From Malaciobacter molluscorum LMG 25693 (lineage in GTDB: Bacteria > Campylobacterota > Campylobacteria > Campylobacterales > Arcobacteraceae): a DNA stretch of 64,000 bases. Location of the stretch: positions 682,001 to 746,000 of the forward strand of contig NZ_CP032098.1 of the NCBI RefSeq assembly GCF_003544935.1. The letters are read 5' to 3'. A program made the translations under genes and the position numbers. This document shows, one piece after another, positions 16,914 through 26,263 of the stretch. Position 1 is the stretch's first letter; the number at the start of each line of letters is the position of its first letter. Under the pieces are notes generated by a model. The model worked only from the letters and a program-made list of their open reading frames with translations. It did not search any database and was not told the DNA's origin.

Positions 16914-18251
16914 ATGTTAACTTCAAAACCATTAAATGTATTTTTTAAATATGCTATTCCTGCTGTTTTTGGATTAGTTGCAATATCATCAGCTTCTATA
17001 ATTGATGGATATTTTGTAGGAAATTATGTAGGTCCTGTAGCACTTGCAAGTTTAAATATGAGTTATCCAATTGTTACTATTATTATAGGATTTGCTTTTA
17101 TGTTTGCAGCTGGTAGTAGTGTGATTTGTGCCAAATTAATTGGAGAAAAAAATGTAAAAGAAGCAAATAATATCTTTACAAAAGCTATTATTTTTATTGT
17201 ATTATCTTCTATTTTGATTGTATCTATATTATTAGTTAATCTTGACAATATATTTACACTATTTCATGCAGAGAATAAATTAAAAGAGCTTACAATTGAG
17301 TATTTATCAATACTTTTATATTTTTTACCAATTGTTATGACAGCTATAGTATTAGATTATTTTGTAAGAGTAGATGAAAGACCAAATTTAGCCTTTTTTG
17401 CACTATTTTTTAGTTCAGTTTTAAATATAATATTAGACTATTATCTAATAGCAATAAAAGGTTATGGAATAAGTGCAGCAGCATATGCAACTGGAATATC
17501 ACAATGTTTTATTTTTATTATATTAATAATTTATTTTCTATTGGGTAAATCAAATTTTAGTTTTATTGCTCCATATGGTGGAATAAACACTATTATGAAA
17601 GCTATAAAAAATGGTTCATCAGAGTTTGTAAATGAAGCTTCAAGTGGAATTACTATAATTATATTTAACTATGTAATGCTTAAAAATTTTGGAACTTATG
17701 GTGTAACTGCTTTTACTGTTATTGGATATTTTATTATGGCAAGTTTAGTTGTGAACTTTGCAGTTGCTGATTCTATGCAACCAGTTATTAGCAAAAATTA
17801 TGGAGCTTTAAATTTTAAAAGAATAAAAAAGATATTAAAAATTGCAGTTACTTTTTTAATATTTTATGGAATTATTTTAGCTTTTATTATTTTAAGTTAT
17901 CCAAATATCTTAATTGAACTTTTTTTAGAAGGTGAAAATAAAAAAGTTATAGAAACTTTAACTTTAAGATTTGTATTTTATATTTGGCCTGCATTTTTAT
18001 TTTCAGGTATTTGTATATTAATTACATCATATTTTACAGCACTTCATAGACCTATGGACTCTATAATTATTGCTATTTCAAGAAGTTTGATATTGCCTAT
18101 ATCATTGATAATGATATTGCCAAAACTTTTAGGTGATATTGGAATTTTTATAACTATTCCTCTTAGTGAGTTTATAACTTTCTTAATAGCAAGTTTTCTT
18201 TTTATTAGACTAAAAAGTGATAAATCTTTTGTAAAACTAACACATAATTAA
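16914..18251 (+). CDS. MATE-family multidrug/metabolite exporter
   Basis: A 445-residue, twelve-helix inner-membrane antiporter in two MatE halves. Recognisable features: IPAVFGLVAISSASIIDGYFVGNYVG at the N-terminus, FMFAAGSSVICAKLIGEKN (the first-half GxG...G loop), and NEASSGITIIIFNYVMLKNFG in the second half. MATE proteins expel cationic drugs or metabolites using Na+ or H+ gradients. It lies 15 bases after the EamA gene and 33 before the OmpR-like regulator. No defect is seen. Confidence 0.88.
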   Translation: MLTSKPLNVFFKYAIPAVFGLVAISSASIIDGYFVGNYVGPVALASLNMSYPIVTIIIGFAFMFAAGSSVICAKLIGEKNVKEANNIFTKAIIFIVLSSILIVSILLVNLDNIFTLFHAENKLKELTIEYLSILLYFLPIVMTAIVLDYFVRVDERPNLAFFALFFSSVLNIILDYYLIAIKGYGISAAAYATGISQCFIFIILIIYFLLGKSNFSFIAPYGGINTIMKAIKNGSSEFVNEASSGITIIIFNYVMLKNFGTYGVTAFTVIGYFIMASLVVNFAVADSMQPVISKNYGALNFKRIKKILKIAVTFLIFYGIILAFIILSYPNILIELFLEGENKKVIETLTLRFVFYIWPAFLFSGICILITSYFTALHRPMDSIIIAISRSLILPISLIMILPKLLGDIGIFITIPLSEFITFLIASFLFIRLKSDKSFVKLTHN

Positions 18252-18284
18252 TAAATATATTCTAAAATAAAACACACATGTGTT

Positions 18285-18959
18285 ATGGAGAATAGTTTGA
18301 ATGCAATAAAAATTTTAGTTTTAGAAAGTGTAGATAGTAATATTTCTCAAATTATAAAGATTTTAAAAGATAATAACTTTCAAATAAAAATTTGTAATGA
18401 TAACAATGAATTTTTTGAATGTATTTATAATAATTTATATGATTTGTATATTATAAATATAAATCAAATGTCATTGTCTAGATTTCATCTTATTAAATTA
18501 TTAAATGATTTTCATGACATGACAATGAAAATGGTAATAACTTCAGCTTCTAATATAATAGTACCTTCCTTTATTTATGGTTGTGATGAATGCATTATTA
18601 AAAATATAGATAAAAAAGAGATTTTATTAAGAATAAAAGCATTAATTAGAAGACAATTTCATATACATACAGATAGAATATTACTCAAAAAAAATATTTC
18701 TTATGACATTTTTAGCAAAAAAGTTTTGAAAAATGATGAAGAACTTTTCTTAGGAGAAAAAGCACAATTAATTTTAGATTATTTGCTTAAATATCGAGGG
18801 AATTTTGTATCTTCAAGTGATTTGGAAAGTGCAGTATATCCAGTAAGCAATAATTGTAAGAATGGTTCAATAAGATTTCATATTCATAAAATTAGACAAT
18901 TAATTGGAAATGATGTAATTATTTCTAATAGGACAAATGGTTATAAAATAGATGAATAA
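18285..18959 (+). CDS. OmpR-like transcription regulator with a degenerate receiver
   Basis: 224 residues from ATG 18285; the in-frame TTG at 18297 is better placed behind GGAG (18287-18290) and may be the real start. An N-terminal receiver-like domain (~8-118) is joined to a C-terminal winged helix (~125-224; RFHIHKIRQLIGNDVIISNRTNGYKI is the recognition-helix/wing region of OmpR proteins). In the receiver the phospho-acceptor aspartate is replaced by Asn58 (DLYIINI) and one of the N-terminal acidic pair by Ser (LES), although the conserved Lys is kept (CIIKNI). It thus looks phosphorylation-independent. No histidine kinase is nearby. The palindrome ACACATGTGT (18274-18283) just upstream may be its operator. 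Confidence 0.8.
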   Translation: MENSLNAIKILVLESVDSNISQIIKILKDNNFQIKICNDNNEFFECIYNNLYDLYIININQMSLSRFHLIKLLNDFHDMTMKMVITSASNIIVPSFIYGCDECIIKNIDKKEILLRIKALIRRQFHIHTDRILLKKNISYDIFSKKVLKNDEELFLGEKAQLILDYLLKYRGNFVSSSDLESAVYPVSNNCKNGSIRFHIHKIRQLIGNDVIISNRTNGYKIDE

Positions 18960-18983
18960 AAAGGAAGTAAAAACTTCCTTTTT
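18958..18983. terminator. Bidirectional terminator between convergent genes
   Basis: Stem AAAAAGGAAGT (18958-18968) with ACTTCCTTTTT (18973-18983), loop AAAA. A-rich and T-rich arms serve both strands, between the regulator (plus) and the oxidase-like pair (minus). Confidence 0.85.
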
Positions 18984-18985
18984 AT

Positions 18986-20179
18986 TTATAAAGAGTTTTT
19001 AAATAATATGAAAAATCCCCAAGCAAAATAAACTATACACCAAATTGATAAAATCCATAATACACTATTTGCTAATAATGTAACTGTTTTATCTTTTGTT
19101 GCATCAAAATAACCATTATTTTTCCCAACTTTCCATGCCATTGTACAAATAAATGTTACTCCAATTCCTCCCAATGATACAAATGTTAATATAAACATAC
19201 TAATTGAAGTCCACTCTATATTTAATGGATAATCATAAATATTATATCCTATATTATTCATAATATTAAATTTAATATACTCTCTAAATCCTGATATTAT
19301 TAATAATAATATGATAAATAAAGCACTTGAAATATAACTATTTTTTATATTTTTTGTTAATAATAAAAATATCAATAAATAAATACAAATTACAATAGAA
19401 AAAATATCAGTAATTTTTCCTAATTGAAATGACCATGCTATAAATAATACAAAATTAATTATTATTGCAAACGTTGTAATTTTACTACCTAGATTTTTAA
19501 TATAATTATCATATGATTCTAAAAATGCTTTATTTGATTTTATAAAATCACTATAGTTTTGTAAAAATAAACCAATTGCAGTGATACTTAGACTAATAAG
19601 AAACAAAAATCTAATAGTATTTACATGAAAGTTAAGACCTGAAGTATCAACAACTCCATTTGGTGCATACCATTGCATCCATTTTTCAGGTTGAATTGAT
19701 TGAACTGCAAAAGAGTGCATTAATAATCCTGCAAAAATAAGAAGCAAAAATGAAACTGCACCTATTAATTTGCTACTGCTTTTATTCGCTTTATTTGCAT
19801 AATAGTACCAATAATACATACTATATCCAACTAATAAACAATATATAAAAATAACAACCCATAATCCTGATAAAGTATTTATTGTGTACCAGTTTGGATC
19901 ATATATAACTTGTGTGAAAAGTAATGGAGCAACTCCTAATACTATAAGTAAAGATACACTAATCTTCCCAACTTGTATTAAATGAGGAGTTAATATACTC
20001 CAATTTTTATCTGTTTTTTGTCTAAGTGTACCATAAAGTGATAATCCCAAAGCTCCCAAAGATAAAAATACAAATAATGCATGTAAAGCCCATGTCAAAA
20101 TATATAAACCTTGAAAAACTACAGGATAAAATGGAAGACCAGCTGGGTCTCTTAATAAATTTAATATATCTGCATTCAT
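18986..20179 (-). CDS. Second membrane subunit of the bd-oxidase-like complex
   Basis: 397 residues, about ten transmembrane helices. The gene overlaps the CydA-like gene by one base, so the two products almost surely form a complex. It is not a standard CydB: the N-terminus (DPAGLPFYPVVFQGLYILTWALHALFVFLSLG) and a loop with PEKWMQWYAPNGVV look more like a diverged CydA-type scaffold. By inference it is the partner (CydB or CydA' role) in a cytochrome bd-superfamily quinol-linked enzyme. It contains several histidines in helices but no CxxCH motif. Function is therefore set by context rather than by motif. Confidence 0.55.
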   Translation of the reverse strand: MNADILNLLRDPAGLPFYPVVFQGLYILTWALHALFVFLSLGALGLSLYGTLRQKTDKNWSILTPHLIQVGKISVSLLIVLGVAPLLFTQVIYDPNWYTINTLSGLWVVIFIYCLLVGYSMYYWYYYANKANKSSSKLIGAVSFLLLIFAGLLMHSFAVQSIQPEKWMQWYAPNGVVDTSGLNFHVNTIRFLFLISLSITAIGLFLQNYSDFIKSNKAFLESYDNYIKNLGSKITTFAIIINFVLFIAWSFQLGKITDIFSIVICIYLLIFLLLTKNIKNSYISSALFIILLLIISGFREYIKFNIMNNIGYNIYDYPLNIEWTSISMFILTFVSLGGIGVTFICTMAWKVGKNNGYFDATKDKTVTLLANSVLWILSIWCIVYFAWGFFILFKNSL

Positions 20180-21522
20180 TATTTTTCCTTATTATTTTGA
20201 GATTCAATCCAAGTAGCCATTGCATCAAACTCTTTATCTGGTAAATTTATTTTTGGCATATATGCAATTGCACCTTGTGCAAGAGTGTATTTCATAAATG
20301 ATTTAATCATATCTTTATCTTGTCCTTTAAATTTAGGTAATAATGGTCTAAATTTACCATTTAACTCTAATGAATGACAATTTGAACATGCAATTTTTGT
20401 AAGTAATTCACCAACTTCAAGTTTATTTTCTGGCGTGATAGTTTTTAGTCTTTTAGGAATCCAAACATTTACATTTAATAAACCATGCTTTGCAATAATA
20501 TCTACTTCATTTTTAATATTTTTACCTGGAACATCTCTCCCCATTACTTGATTACTATATACATATTGTCCTACTACATAAGGTTTTCTAATGCTCTCTC
20601 TTAATTTTTCTCCTGGCCATAATCCAATAATCCCAATAACAAACAACATAGTTATTGAAACAGCTTTATTTATAAAGTTTGGTTTGAAAATTGCTACTGC
20701 AAAATATATTGAGAATAGAACAATCAATATGATTCTAGTATTTATAATTTGAGGAAGATAAATATCAAGTAATGTTTTTGCATTTTCAGGTAGTGTTGTT
20801 ATATACCACATAAAACTAACTAATGTTAAAAATCCTCCAATAATACTTATTACACCCATCTTTTTAGTAAGTTCAAGTCTTAATTCTTCTTGTTTTAATG
20901 CACTTGTAATTATCAATCCAATTACACCTGACATCATTATCATAAAACCAAGTCTTAAAAATAAATGAGGAAAAGTATTTATACCAAAGAATGCATCACT
21001 TACTGAACCTGTTTGATAAAATGCATCATTCCCTGGCCACATCATAAAACTTATAATCCCGATGATTAAAAATAAAGTTCCAACAGAAGCTAGCGCAAAT
21101 GCATATGTTAATTTAAGATGAGTTTTTCTATCAATCTTCTCAATAAAATAAACTAAAGCAAAAACTCCAATAACTTCAAATAAGAAAAATACCCATTCTG
21201 TTGCCCACACCCAAACAAAGTTATGAATTAATGCACTAATACCTCTAGGACTAGCAGCTGTTGCTGTATACCAAATACCTGGACCAGTAATTGAACCTAT
21301 TACATAAGAAAAAATAAGTAAAAACATTCCATATTTTTTCATATAAGAATAAAGTTCAGGTCTATCTTCTTTATATGCTTTGTGTGCTAAAAAAGCAAAA
21401 AGCAATGCAGCACCAACTGATGTATGTGAGGCAAGTATGTGAATAGTTCCTGTTATTCCCATAATCCATGCAGAACCTATTTCTGGAAAATAAAAAAGAG
21501 GAAACATACCAATTTGTTCCAT
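20179..21522 (-). CDS. CydA-like membrane subunit with C-terminal cytochrome c domain
   Basis: 447 residues: about nine transmembrane helices (1-320) followed by a periplasmic domain with one c-type haem site CSNCH (379-383) and a probable Met ligand in IAYMPKINLP. The membrane part resembles CydA of bd oxidases: IHILASHTSVGAALLF (His ligand region), IGSITGPGIWYTATAASPRG, and WATEWVFFLFEVIGVFALVYF corresponding to the helix with acidic haem-pocket residues. Bd-superfamily members with a fused cytochrome c are known (the 'OR-C' type of the superfamily), so electron exchange with periplasmic c-type cytochromes is likely. Ribosome-binding site AAGGAGAAAAG upstream. Whether it reduces O2 cannot be read from sequence. 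Confidence 0.7.
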   Translation of the reverse strand: MEQIGMFPLFYFPEIGSAWIMGITGTIHILASHTSVGAALLFAFLAHKAYKEDRPELYSYMKKYGMFLLIFSYVIGSITGPGIWYTATAASPRGISALIHNFVWVWATEWVFFLFEVIGVFALVYFIEKIDRKTHLKLTYAFALASVGTLFLIIGIISFMMWPGNDAFYQTGSVSDAFFGINTFPHLFLRLGFMIMMSGVIGLIITSALKQEELRLELTKKMGVISIIGGFLTLVSFMWYITTLPENAKTLLDIYLPQIINTRIILIVLFSIYFAVAIFKPNFINKAVSITMLFVIGIIGLWPGEKLRESIRKPYVVGQYVYSNQVMGRDVPGKNIKNEVDIIAKHGLLNVNVWIPKRLKTITPENKLEVGELLTKIACSNCHSLELNGKFRPLLPKFKGQDKDMIKSFMKYTLAQGAIAYMPKINLPDKEFDAMATWIESQNNKEK

Positions 21523-21829
21523 TCTTTTCTCCTTTTTTTATATTTAGTTTGCACCTTGTGCTAAAACTTAATGTTATGTTAATCCTATATTGTTAAGTTT
21601 ATGTTATTAAATGGTCATTTTATTTAGTAGAGTTTTATCAGAAATATTAGTAGGAGACTGATTTTTAATAAAGTGTATGATTTAAATGACCATTGGTGAA
21701 ATAATAAATTAGTATTGTTAATTTTTTGTTTGTTGTAATAAAAAATAAATACAAATAATAAAACTACCTCTTAATAACTAATTAAATTATTTTTATATAA
21801 AATATCAAAAATTATAATTAGGTTATAAA
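21523..21829. promoter_or_regulatory. Divergent promoter region with an 11-bp inverted repeat
   Basis: 307 AT-rich bases between the oxidase-like operon (minus) and the DUF4280 gene (plus); no gene seen. AATGGTCATTT at 21610-21620 is repeated in inverted orientation at 21684-21694 (AAATGACCATT), 63 bases apart. This could be a pair of regulator half-sites or a long hairpin. No convincing -35/-10 pair. Confidence 0.4.
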
Positions 21830-24800
21830 ATGGGCAATAAATATAATGTAATAGAAGCAGGAGTAATACAATGCGCATGTGGAGGTAAAGTAAAGCTTAC
21901 ATCAACAGCAAAAGTAGAAAGAATAGCAGGAAAAAAACCATTATATTTAACTGATATAATAGGAGCACCAGTAGATTGCCCAAGAAGTAAAAATCCTTGT
22001 ACAAAAGTAGCTTCAGTATCAACTGCAGGAACCCAAACAAATGTAAAATCAACATCAAAATATTTTTTATTAAGAACAGATGGATTTAAAACAGATAAAG
22101 GAAGAGCAGTAGTATTAGTAGATCCAGGACAAGGAACATCTCAAATAAGCTCGCCTCCAAGTATAGAAAGTAGTGTAGTAAAAGAAGAAGAACCACTAGA
22201 AGAGACTATAAAACAAGAAGAAGAGATAAAACAAACAGAAAAATACTCTTTGTATTTAGTAAGAAAAAGTGAAGATGTATATAGAGCACTTAGACCAACA
22301 AGAGCATTTTTAAAAAGTGATGATACATATGTAGGGAAAAAAGAGTATGTTCAAATAAAAGATAATGTGCATGTACATACGTTTGCATATGTATATATTA
22401 TTCAAAATGATAAAGTACAAGAATATAAAGTAATAAGTAGAGGGACTTTGTATAGTGAAAAACTACAAGAGATATTTTTTGAAAATACAAAAACAAAAAT
22501 AAAATATAACTATATTCCACTGTATGATGATACACAAACAACTATTTCATATAGTAGTATAAAACTAATAAATAAAGCAGATATACTAAAACTAAAAAGA
22601 CAAATAATAGATCCAAAACAACCAGATAATAAAAATAGTTTTTACTTTAAAGACTCAAATAGTATAAATAAAATAGTATTAACTGAGGATGATTTAAAGA
22701 CTGAGAAAAAATATAAAGTAAATGAAGAAGATAAAAATAAAAGATTAAATATTCTTTGTATAATAGAAGATATCTTAGCCCAAATAGAAGATATGTATGA
22801 AAAATACTACACAAACTATAAACTTGCATATGCTTATAATAATAGTATTATTGAAGATATAAAAAAACAAAATTCATATGTACATACTATCTCAAAGCTA
22901 GTAGATGTATTTTATATAGATGAAAAACAAGAAAAAGATGCAAAAGAGTTAAAAGATACTTATCAAGAATTAGTTACTATACTTTTAAGTGATAAAATAT
23001 GTAGTTCTATACTAACATCTTCAAATAATCTTGCAAATATATTAGATAAAAAAACTTTTGATATTGCAAAATCATATATAAAAGATATAGTAAAATATCA
23101 TGTAGATAAACATAGCTTTGTAACAAAAGATTATTATAAATATCTAAATCCAAATGCAACATATAAAGAAAAAGAATTATTAAAAGAGAGTAAAAACTAT
23201 AAACAGTTATATTTTTATGGAGATAATCCAGAATTTACTAAAATACAAGAAGACCCAAGAGTAGTTGTATCTTATCTTATGTTTGCAATATTTTTTGCAA
23301 ATAAATATGAAGAAAAAATAAGAAAAAGTGAAAAGTTTAAAATAATAGATAGTTTAAGAAAAAAACTATATTTTAAAATTAAACAAATGGCACCTTATCC
23401 CTTAATTTCAGAAGAAAATGCAAGAGATATAAAAAATGTAATAAAAAGACAGCAAAATAGTTATTTTAAAATTATAGAAAGAGAAGATAAATTATTTGAT
23501 GATTATGATAGTTTAGAAACTCAACTTATAAAAAGATCATATGAATTTGATACTTCTCCAATTGAATTTAAATCAAATTTTTTATATTCAAATAAAGAGA
23601 AGTTTTATAAAAATGAAGCAAAATTACAAACTCCAAAAAGTATTTTAAAAAAAATAGAAAAACAACTGCAAAATGAAGAGTTAAAAAAACTATTAAAAAT
23701 ATATGAAGAGATTAAAATAGAAGATAAAGAAGCATATATAATAAGTTGTATGAATATAGTTTGTCTATTAAGTTATCCAAGAATAAAGTTAGATGAAGAA
23801 ATAGATAAAATTAGTTTTTTTGATTCTAAATTAAAACATATCTATACTTTTGTAGAAAATTTGACAGATAGAAGAATACTTTTAAGTGATGAAATAAAAG
23901 ATAGAATTACAAATGAATATAAAATATCAGATGTATATTTAGATATGATATTAAGACTTATAAAATATGCTTATTTTTCTAATGATAATCAAAAAGCAAA
24001 TGCAAAAAGTTTTATAACAAAATATGAAAAAAAAGAAAAGAGAAATTATTTTGTAAAATTAGAAGATATAAATGACCACCTATTTGATGAAAAATTTCAA
24101 TCAAAAAATCTTACAGAAGATATAACAAGTGCATTATATACAATAAATGGATTTAGTCAAAAGACTATTGATTTATTTGAAAATTTTGATAAAAAAAATT
24201 ATAAAATTGAAAAATATAAAAATTTAGAAAAATTTATAGATAAATTAACCGAAACAACCAATAAAATAAAAGTAGCATCTGGAATTATCGCTCTTCTTTC
24301 ACTAGGAATATATATTTTTAGAAAAGATAAAAATATTCAAAATACAATGAGTGTAATTGATGATATATTACACATGACAAAAGTAGTAACAGAAAGAATG
24401 TTAGTAAATTCTGTAAATGCAAATAAATCAGCAGGAACAGTAGAAAAAACAATACAAGAAATATTAAAAGATAAAAAAATCCAATCTATGTCAAAAAGAA
24501 CACTAGAAATAATTACAAAAGTAGGAGTTCCCCTTATTATTATAAATGGTACTTACTCATCATTGAAATTATTGTCAAATGGTGATTATGATGCAAGTTT
24601 TTTAAGTGGATTAAAAACTGTATTGACTGTATCCTTACTTATTGCTTCTGGTGTAACATCTTATATTTTATTATTTTTATTAGAAATAGTTTGGAACTAT
24701 TTTTCTCATTATATAATAGATAGTAGTATAGAAAAATATCTTTATAAATCACTTCTATATGAAGATATATATAAACATAGTGGATTTATAAATTTTTTAT

Positions 24801-25444
24801 TTTTTTTATCAAATATCAATTATAAAGCTTACTATTTATTAGAAACTACAAATAAAAAAGAAGAACTAAAAAGTATAAATAGTGAAGGATTTAAAAATCC
24901 AAAAAAACTAATCAATTTTATAGGAGAGAATTATGAAGAGAATAAAGAATATTTTGATACAGCATTAAGAAATGAACTAAGTTTCTTTAAATCATCACTA
25001 TTTGGATATAAATTAGAACTATTAAATGAAACAAAAAGAGTTAAAAAACTAAAAAATAAGTATGATATAGATATTGTATTAAATGAAAGAACATATATTA
25101 AAATTCCAAAAAATCTATATGAACAAAAAGATATTAAATTTATTTTTGTTTATAATAATAAGTATAAAGTATTAGATGATGAAAATATTGAGTTGTTTAA
25201 AAAAGATAATAACTCAATAATATTTGATTTATATAATCAAAATTTTACTTATTTAAAAGAATTAGCACAATTAAAGAATAAAAAAGCTTCAATTATTGTA
25301 CATTCCCCACAAATAGAGTTAAAATACGATTTTATATATGATTACAAAGAATTAAATTATCTTTTTGCATTAGATTTTAAACAGTCAAGTTTTACATTAA
25401 AAGATATAGAAGAGTTAGAAAAATTAAAAGAAAAAAAGGATTAA
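21830..25444 (+). CDS. PAAR-like (DUF4280) protein with large membrane-active C-terminus, putative type VI effector
   Basis: 1204 residues. The N-terminus (1-~105) is a PAAR-like DUF4280 domain with Cys15, Cys17, Cys50 and Cys57 and the GAPVDCPRSKNPC segment; such domains tip the VgrG spike of type VI secretion systems and carry cargo. An acidic linker (~118-142) leads into a long Lys/Glu/Tyr-rich region of unknown fold (~145-800). Hydrophobic helices follow at ~812-830 and ~923-958 (two to three spans), then a soluble tail of ~240 residues. By inference this is a toxin, perhaps membrane-inserting, with the two lipoproteins downstream (4 bases after the stop) as immunity proteins. No vgrG or other secretion gene is in the window. 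No enzymatic motif is seen. Confidence 0.7.
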   Translation: MGNKYNVIEAGVIQCACGGKVKLTSTAKVERIAGKKPLYLTDIIGAPVDCPRSKNPCTKVASVSTAGTQTNVKSTSKYFLLRTDGFKTDKGRAVVLVDPGQGTSQISSPPSIESSVVKEEEPLEETIKQEEEIKQTEKYSLYLVRKSEDVYRALRPTRAFLKSDDTYVGKKEYVQIKDNVHVHTFAYVYIIQNDKVQEYKVISRGTLYSEKLQEIFFENTKTKIKYNYIPLYDDTQTTISYSSIKLINKADILKLKRQIIDPKQPDNKNSFYFKDSNSINKIVLTEDDLKTEKKYKVNEEDKNKRLNILCIIEDILAQIEDMYEKYYTNYKLAYAYNNSIIEDIKKQNSYVHTISKLVDVFYIDEKQEKDAKELKDTYQELVTILLSDKICSSILTSSNNLANILDKKTFDIAKSYIKDIVKYHVDKHSFVTKDYYKYLNPNATYKEKELLKESKNYKQLYFYGDNPEFTKIQEDPRVVVSYLMFAIFFANKYEEKIRKSEKFKIIDSLRKKLYFKIKQMAPYPLISEENARDIKNVIKRQQNSYFKIIEREDKLFDDYDSLETQLIKRSYEFDTSPIEFKSNFLYSNKEKFYKNEAKLQTPKSILKKIEKQLQNEELKKLLKIYEEIKIEDKEAYIISCMNIVCLLSYPRIKLDEEIDKISFFDSKLKHIYTFVENLTDRRILLSDEIKDRITNEYKISDVYLDMILRLIKYAYFSNDNQKANAKSFITKYEKKEKRNYFVKLEDINDHLFDEKFQSKNLTEDITSALYTINGFSQKTIDLFENFDKKNYKIEKYKNLEKFIDKLTETTNKIKVASGIIALLSLGIYIFRKDKNIQNTMSVIDDILHMTKVVTERMLVNSVNANKSAGTVEKTIQEILKDKKIQSMSKRTLEIITKVGVPLIIINGTYSSLKLLSNGDYDASFLSGLKTVLTVSLLIASGVTSYILLFLLEIVWNYFSHYIIDSSIEKYLYKSLLYEDIYKHSGFINFLFFLSNINYKAYYLLETTNKKEELKSINSEGFKNPKKLINFIGENYEENKEYFDTALRNELSFFKSSLFGYKLELLNETKRVKKLKNKYDIDIVLNERTYIKIPKNLYEQKDIKFIFVYNNKYKVLDDENIELFKKDNNSIIFDLYNQNFTYLKELAQLKNKKASIIVHSPQIELKYDFIYDYKELNYLFALDFKQSSFTLKDIEELEKLKEKKD

Positions 25445-25447
25445 AAA

Positions 25448-26263
25448 GTGAAAATAAAAAAGGTATTAAAATTACTATTAGTAATAAATATAATATTTAT
25501 ATTTACAGGATGTAATGATACTAGTGATAATGAAAAAAAAGAAGTAAAATATAAAGCAAGTTTACCAATGCCAAATACTAAAGGAATTAGAGAAATAGGA
25601 GCAATATCTTTTTTACATCAAGCAAAAACAGACCCAAGTGCAGCAACAAAGATAGGATACTCATACTCAGAAGAATTAAAAGATTATGATAAAGCTATCA
25701 AATGGTATAAATACTCAAACTCGATGAAACCAACAGGAGTAAATTCAAATTATATGTGTTATGCATATCAAATGAAAAAAGATTATGATGAAGCAATAAA
25801 ATGGTGTAAAAATGCAATTGATTTAGGGAATAAAGAAGCATTAGATAATATTGCATCTTTATATTATGATAAAAATAATTATGAAGAAGCAATAAAATAT
25901 TATAAAGAGTTGGCAAAAAAATATAAAAGTAAAAAAGCAATGTTTAATCTAGGATATATTTATAAAGAGAATATAAAAAATTATAAAGAATCGGAAAAAT
26001 GGTATAAAGAAGCAATAAAAAACAATAAATTGAAAGCATATAAAAACTTATCAAATTTGTATTATGAAAAATTAAAAGATAATGTAAAAGCAAGTGCATA
26101 TGCAATTGCTTTAATAAATACAAAATATTCAAAAGAATCAGTAATTAAAATATTAAAAGAAAGAAACTTTTCAAACGAAACAATAAAAAAAGGTTATGAA
26201 CTACAACTAAATTCAGATGAATTTCCAATAAAATATAAAGGTAAGTTAGATTTAGATGAATAG
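25448..26263 (+). CDS. Sel1/TPR-repeat lipoprotein, putative immunity protein (copy 1)
   Basis: 271 residues from GTG 25448, behind AAGGATTAAAAA. Lipoprotein signal with lipobox FTGC (Cys22). The mature part is a series of Sel1/TPR-like helical repeats (YDKAIKWYKYS, YDEAIKWCKNAIDLG, YEEAIKYYKELAKK, YKESEKWYKEAIKN). It starts 3 bases after the effector stop, so it is co-translated with it. Lipoprotein location suits an immunity protein against a toxin acting in the periplasm or inner membrane. Copy 2 follows with an identical last ~20 residues and a nearly identical central block. Confidence 0.7.
   Translation: MKIKKVLKLLLVINIIFIFTGCNDTSDNEKKEVKYKASLPMPNTKGIREIGAISFLHQAKTDPSAATKIGYSYSEELKDYDKAIKWYKYSNSMKPTGVNSNYMCYAYQMKKDYDEAIKWCKNAIDLGNKEALDNIASLYYDKNNYEEAIKYYKELAKKYKSKKAMFNLGYIYKENIKNYKESEKWYKEAIKNNKLKAYKNLSNLYYEKLKDNVKASAYAIALINTKYSKESVIKILKERNFSNETIKKGYELQLNSDEFPIKYKGKLDLDE
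25622..25838 (+). repeat. 217-bp near-identical block, copy 1 of 2
   Basis: Matches 26436-26652 at a constant offset of 814 bases with about three mismatches, inside the two lipoprotein genes. Flanking parts of the same genes are far more diverged, but the last 61 bases (26203-26263 versus 27017-27077) are again identical, a mosaic pattern. Confidence 0.9.
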
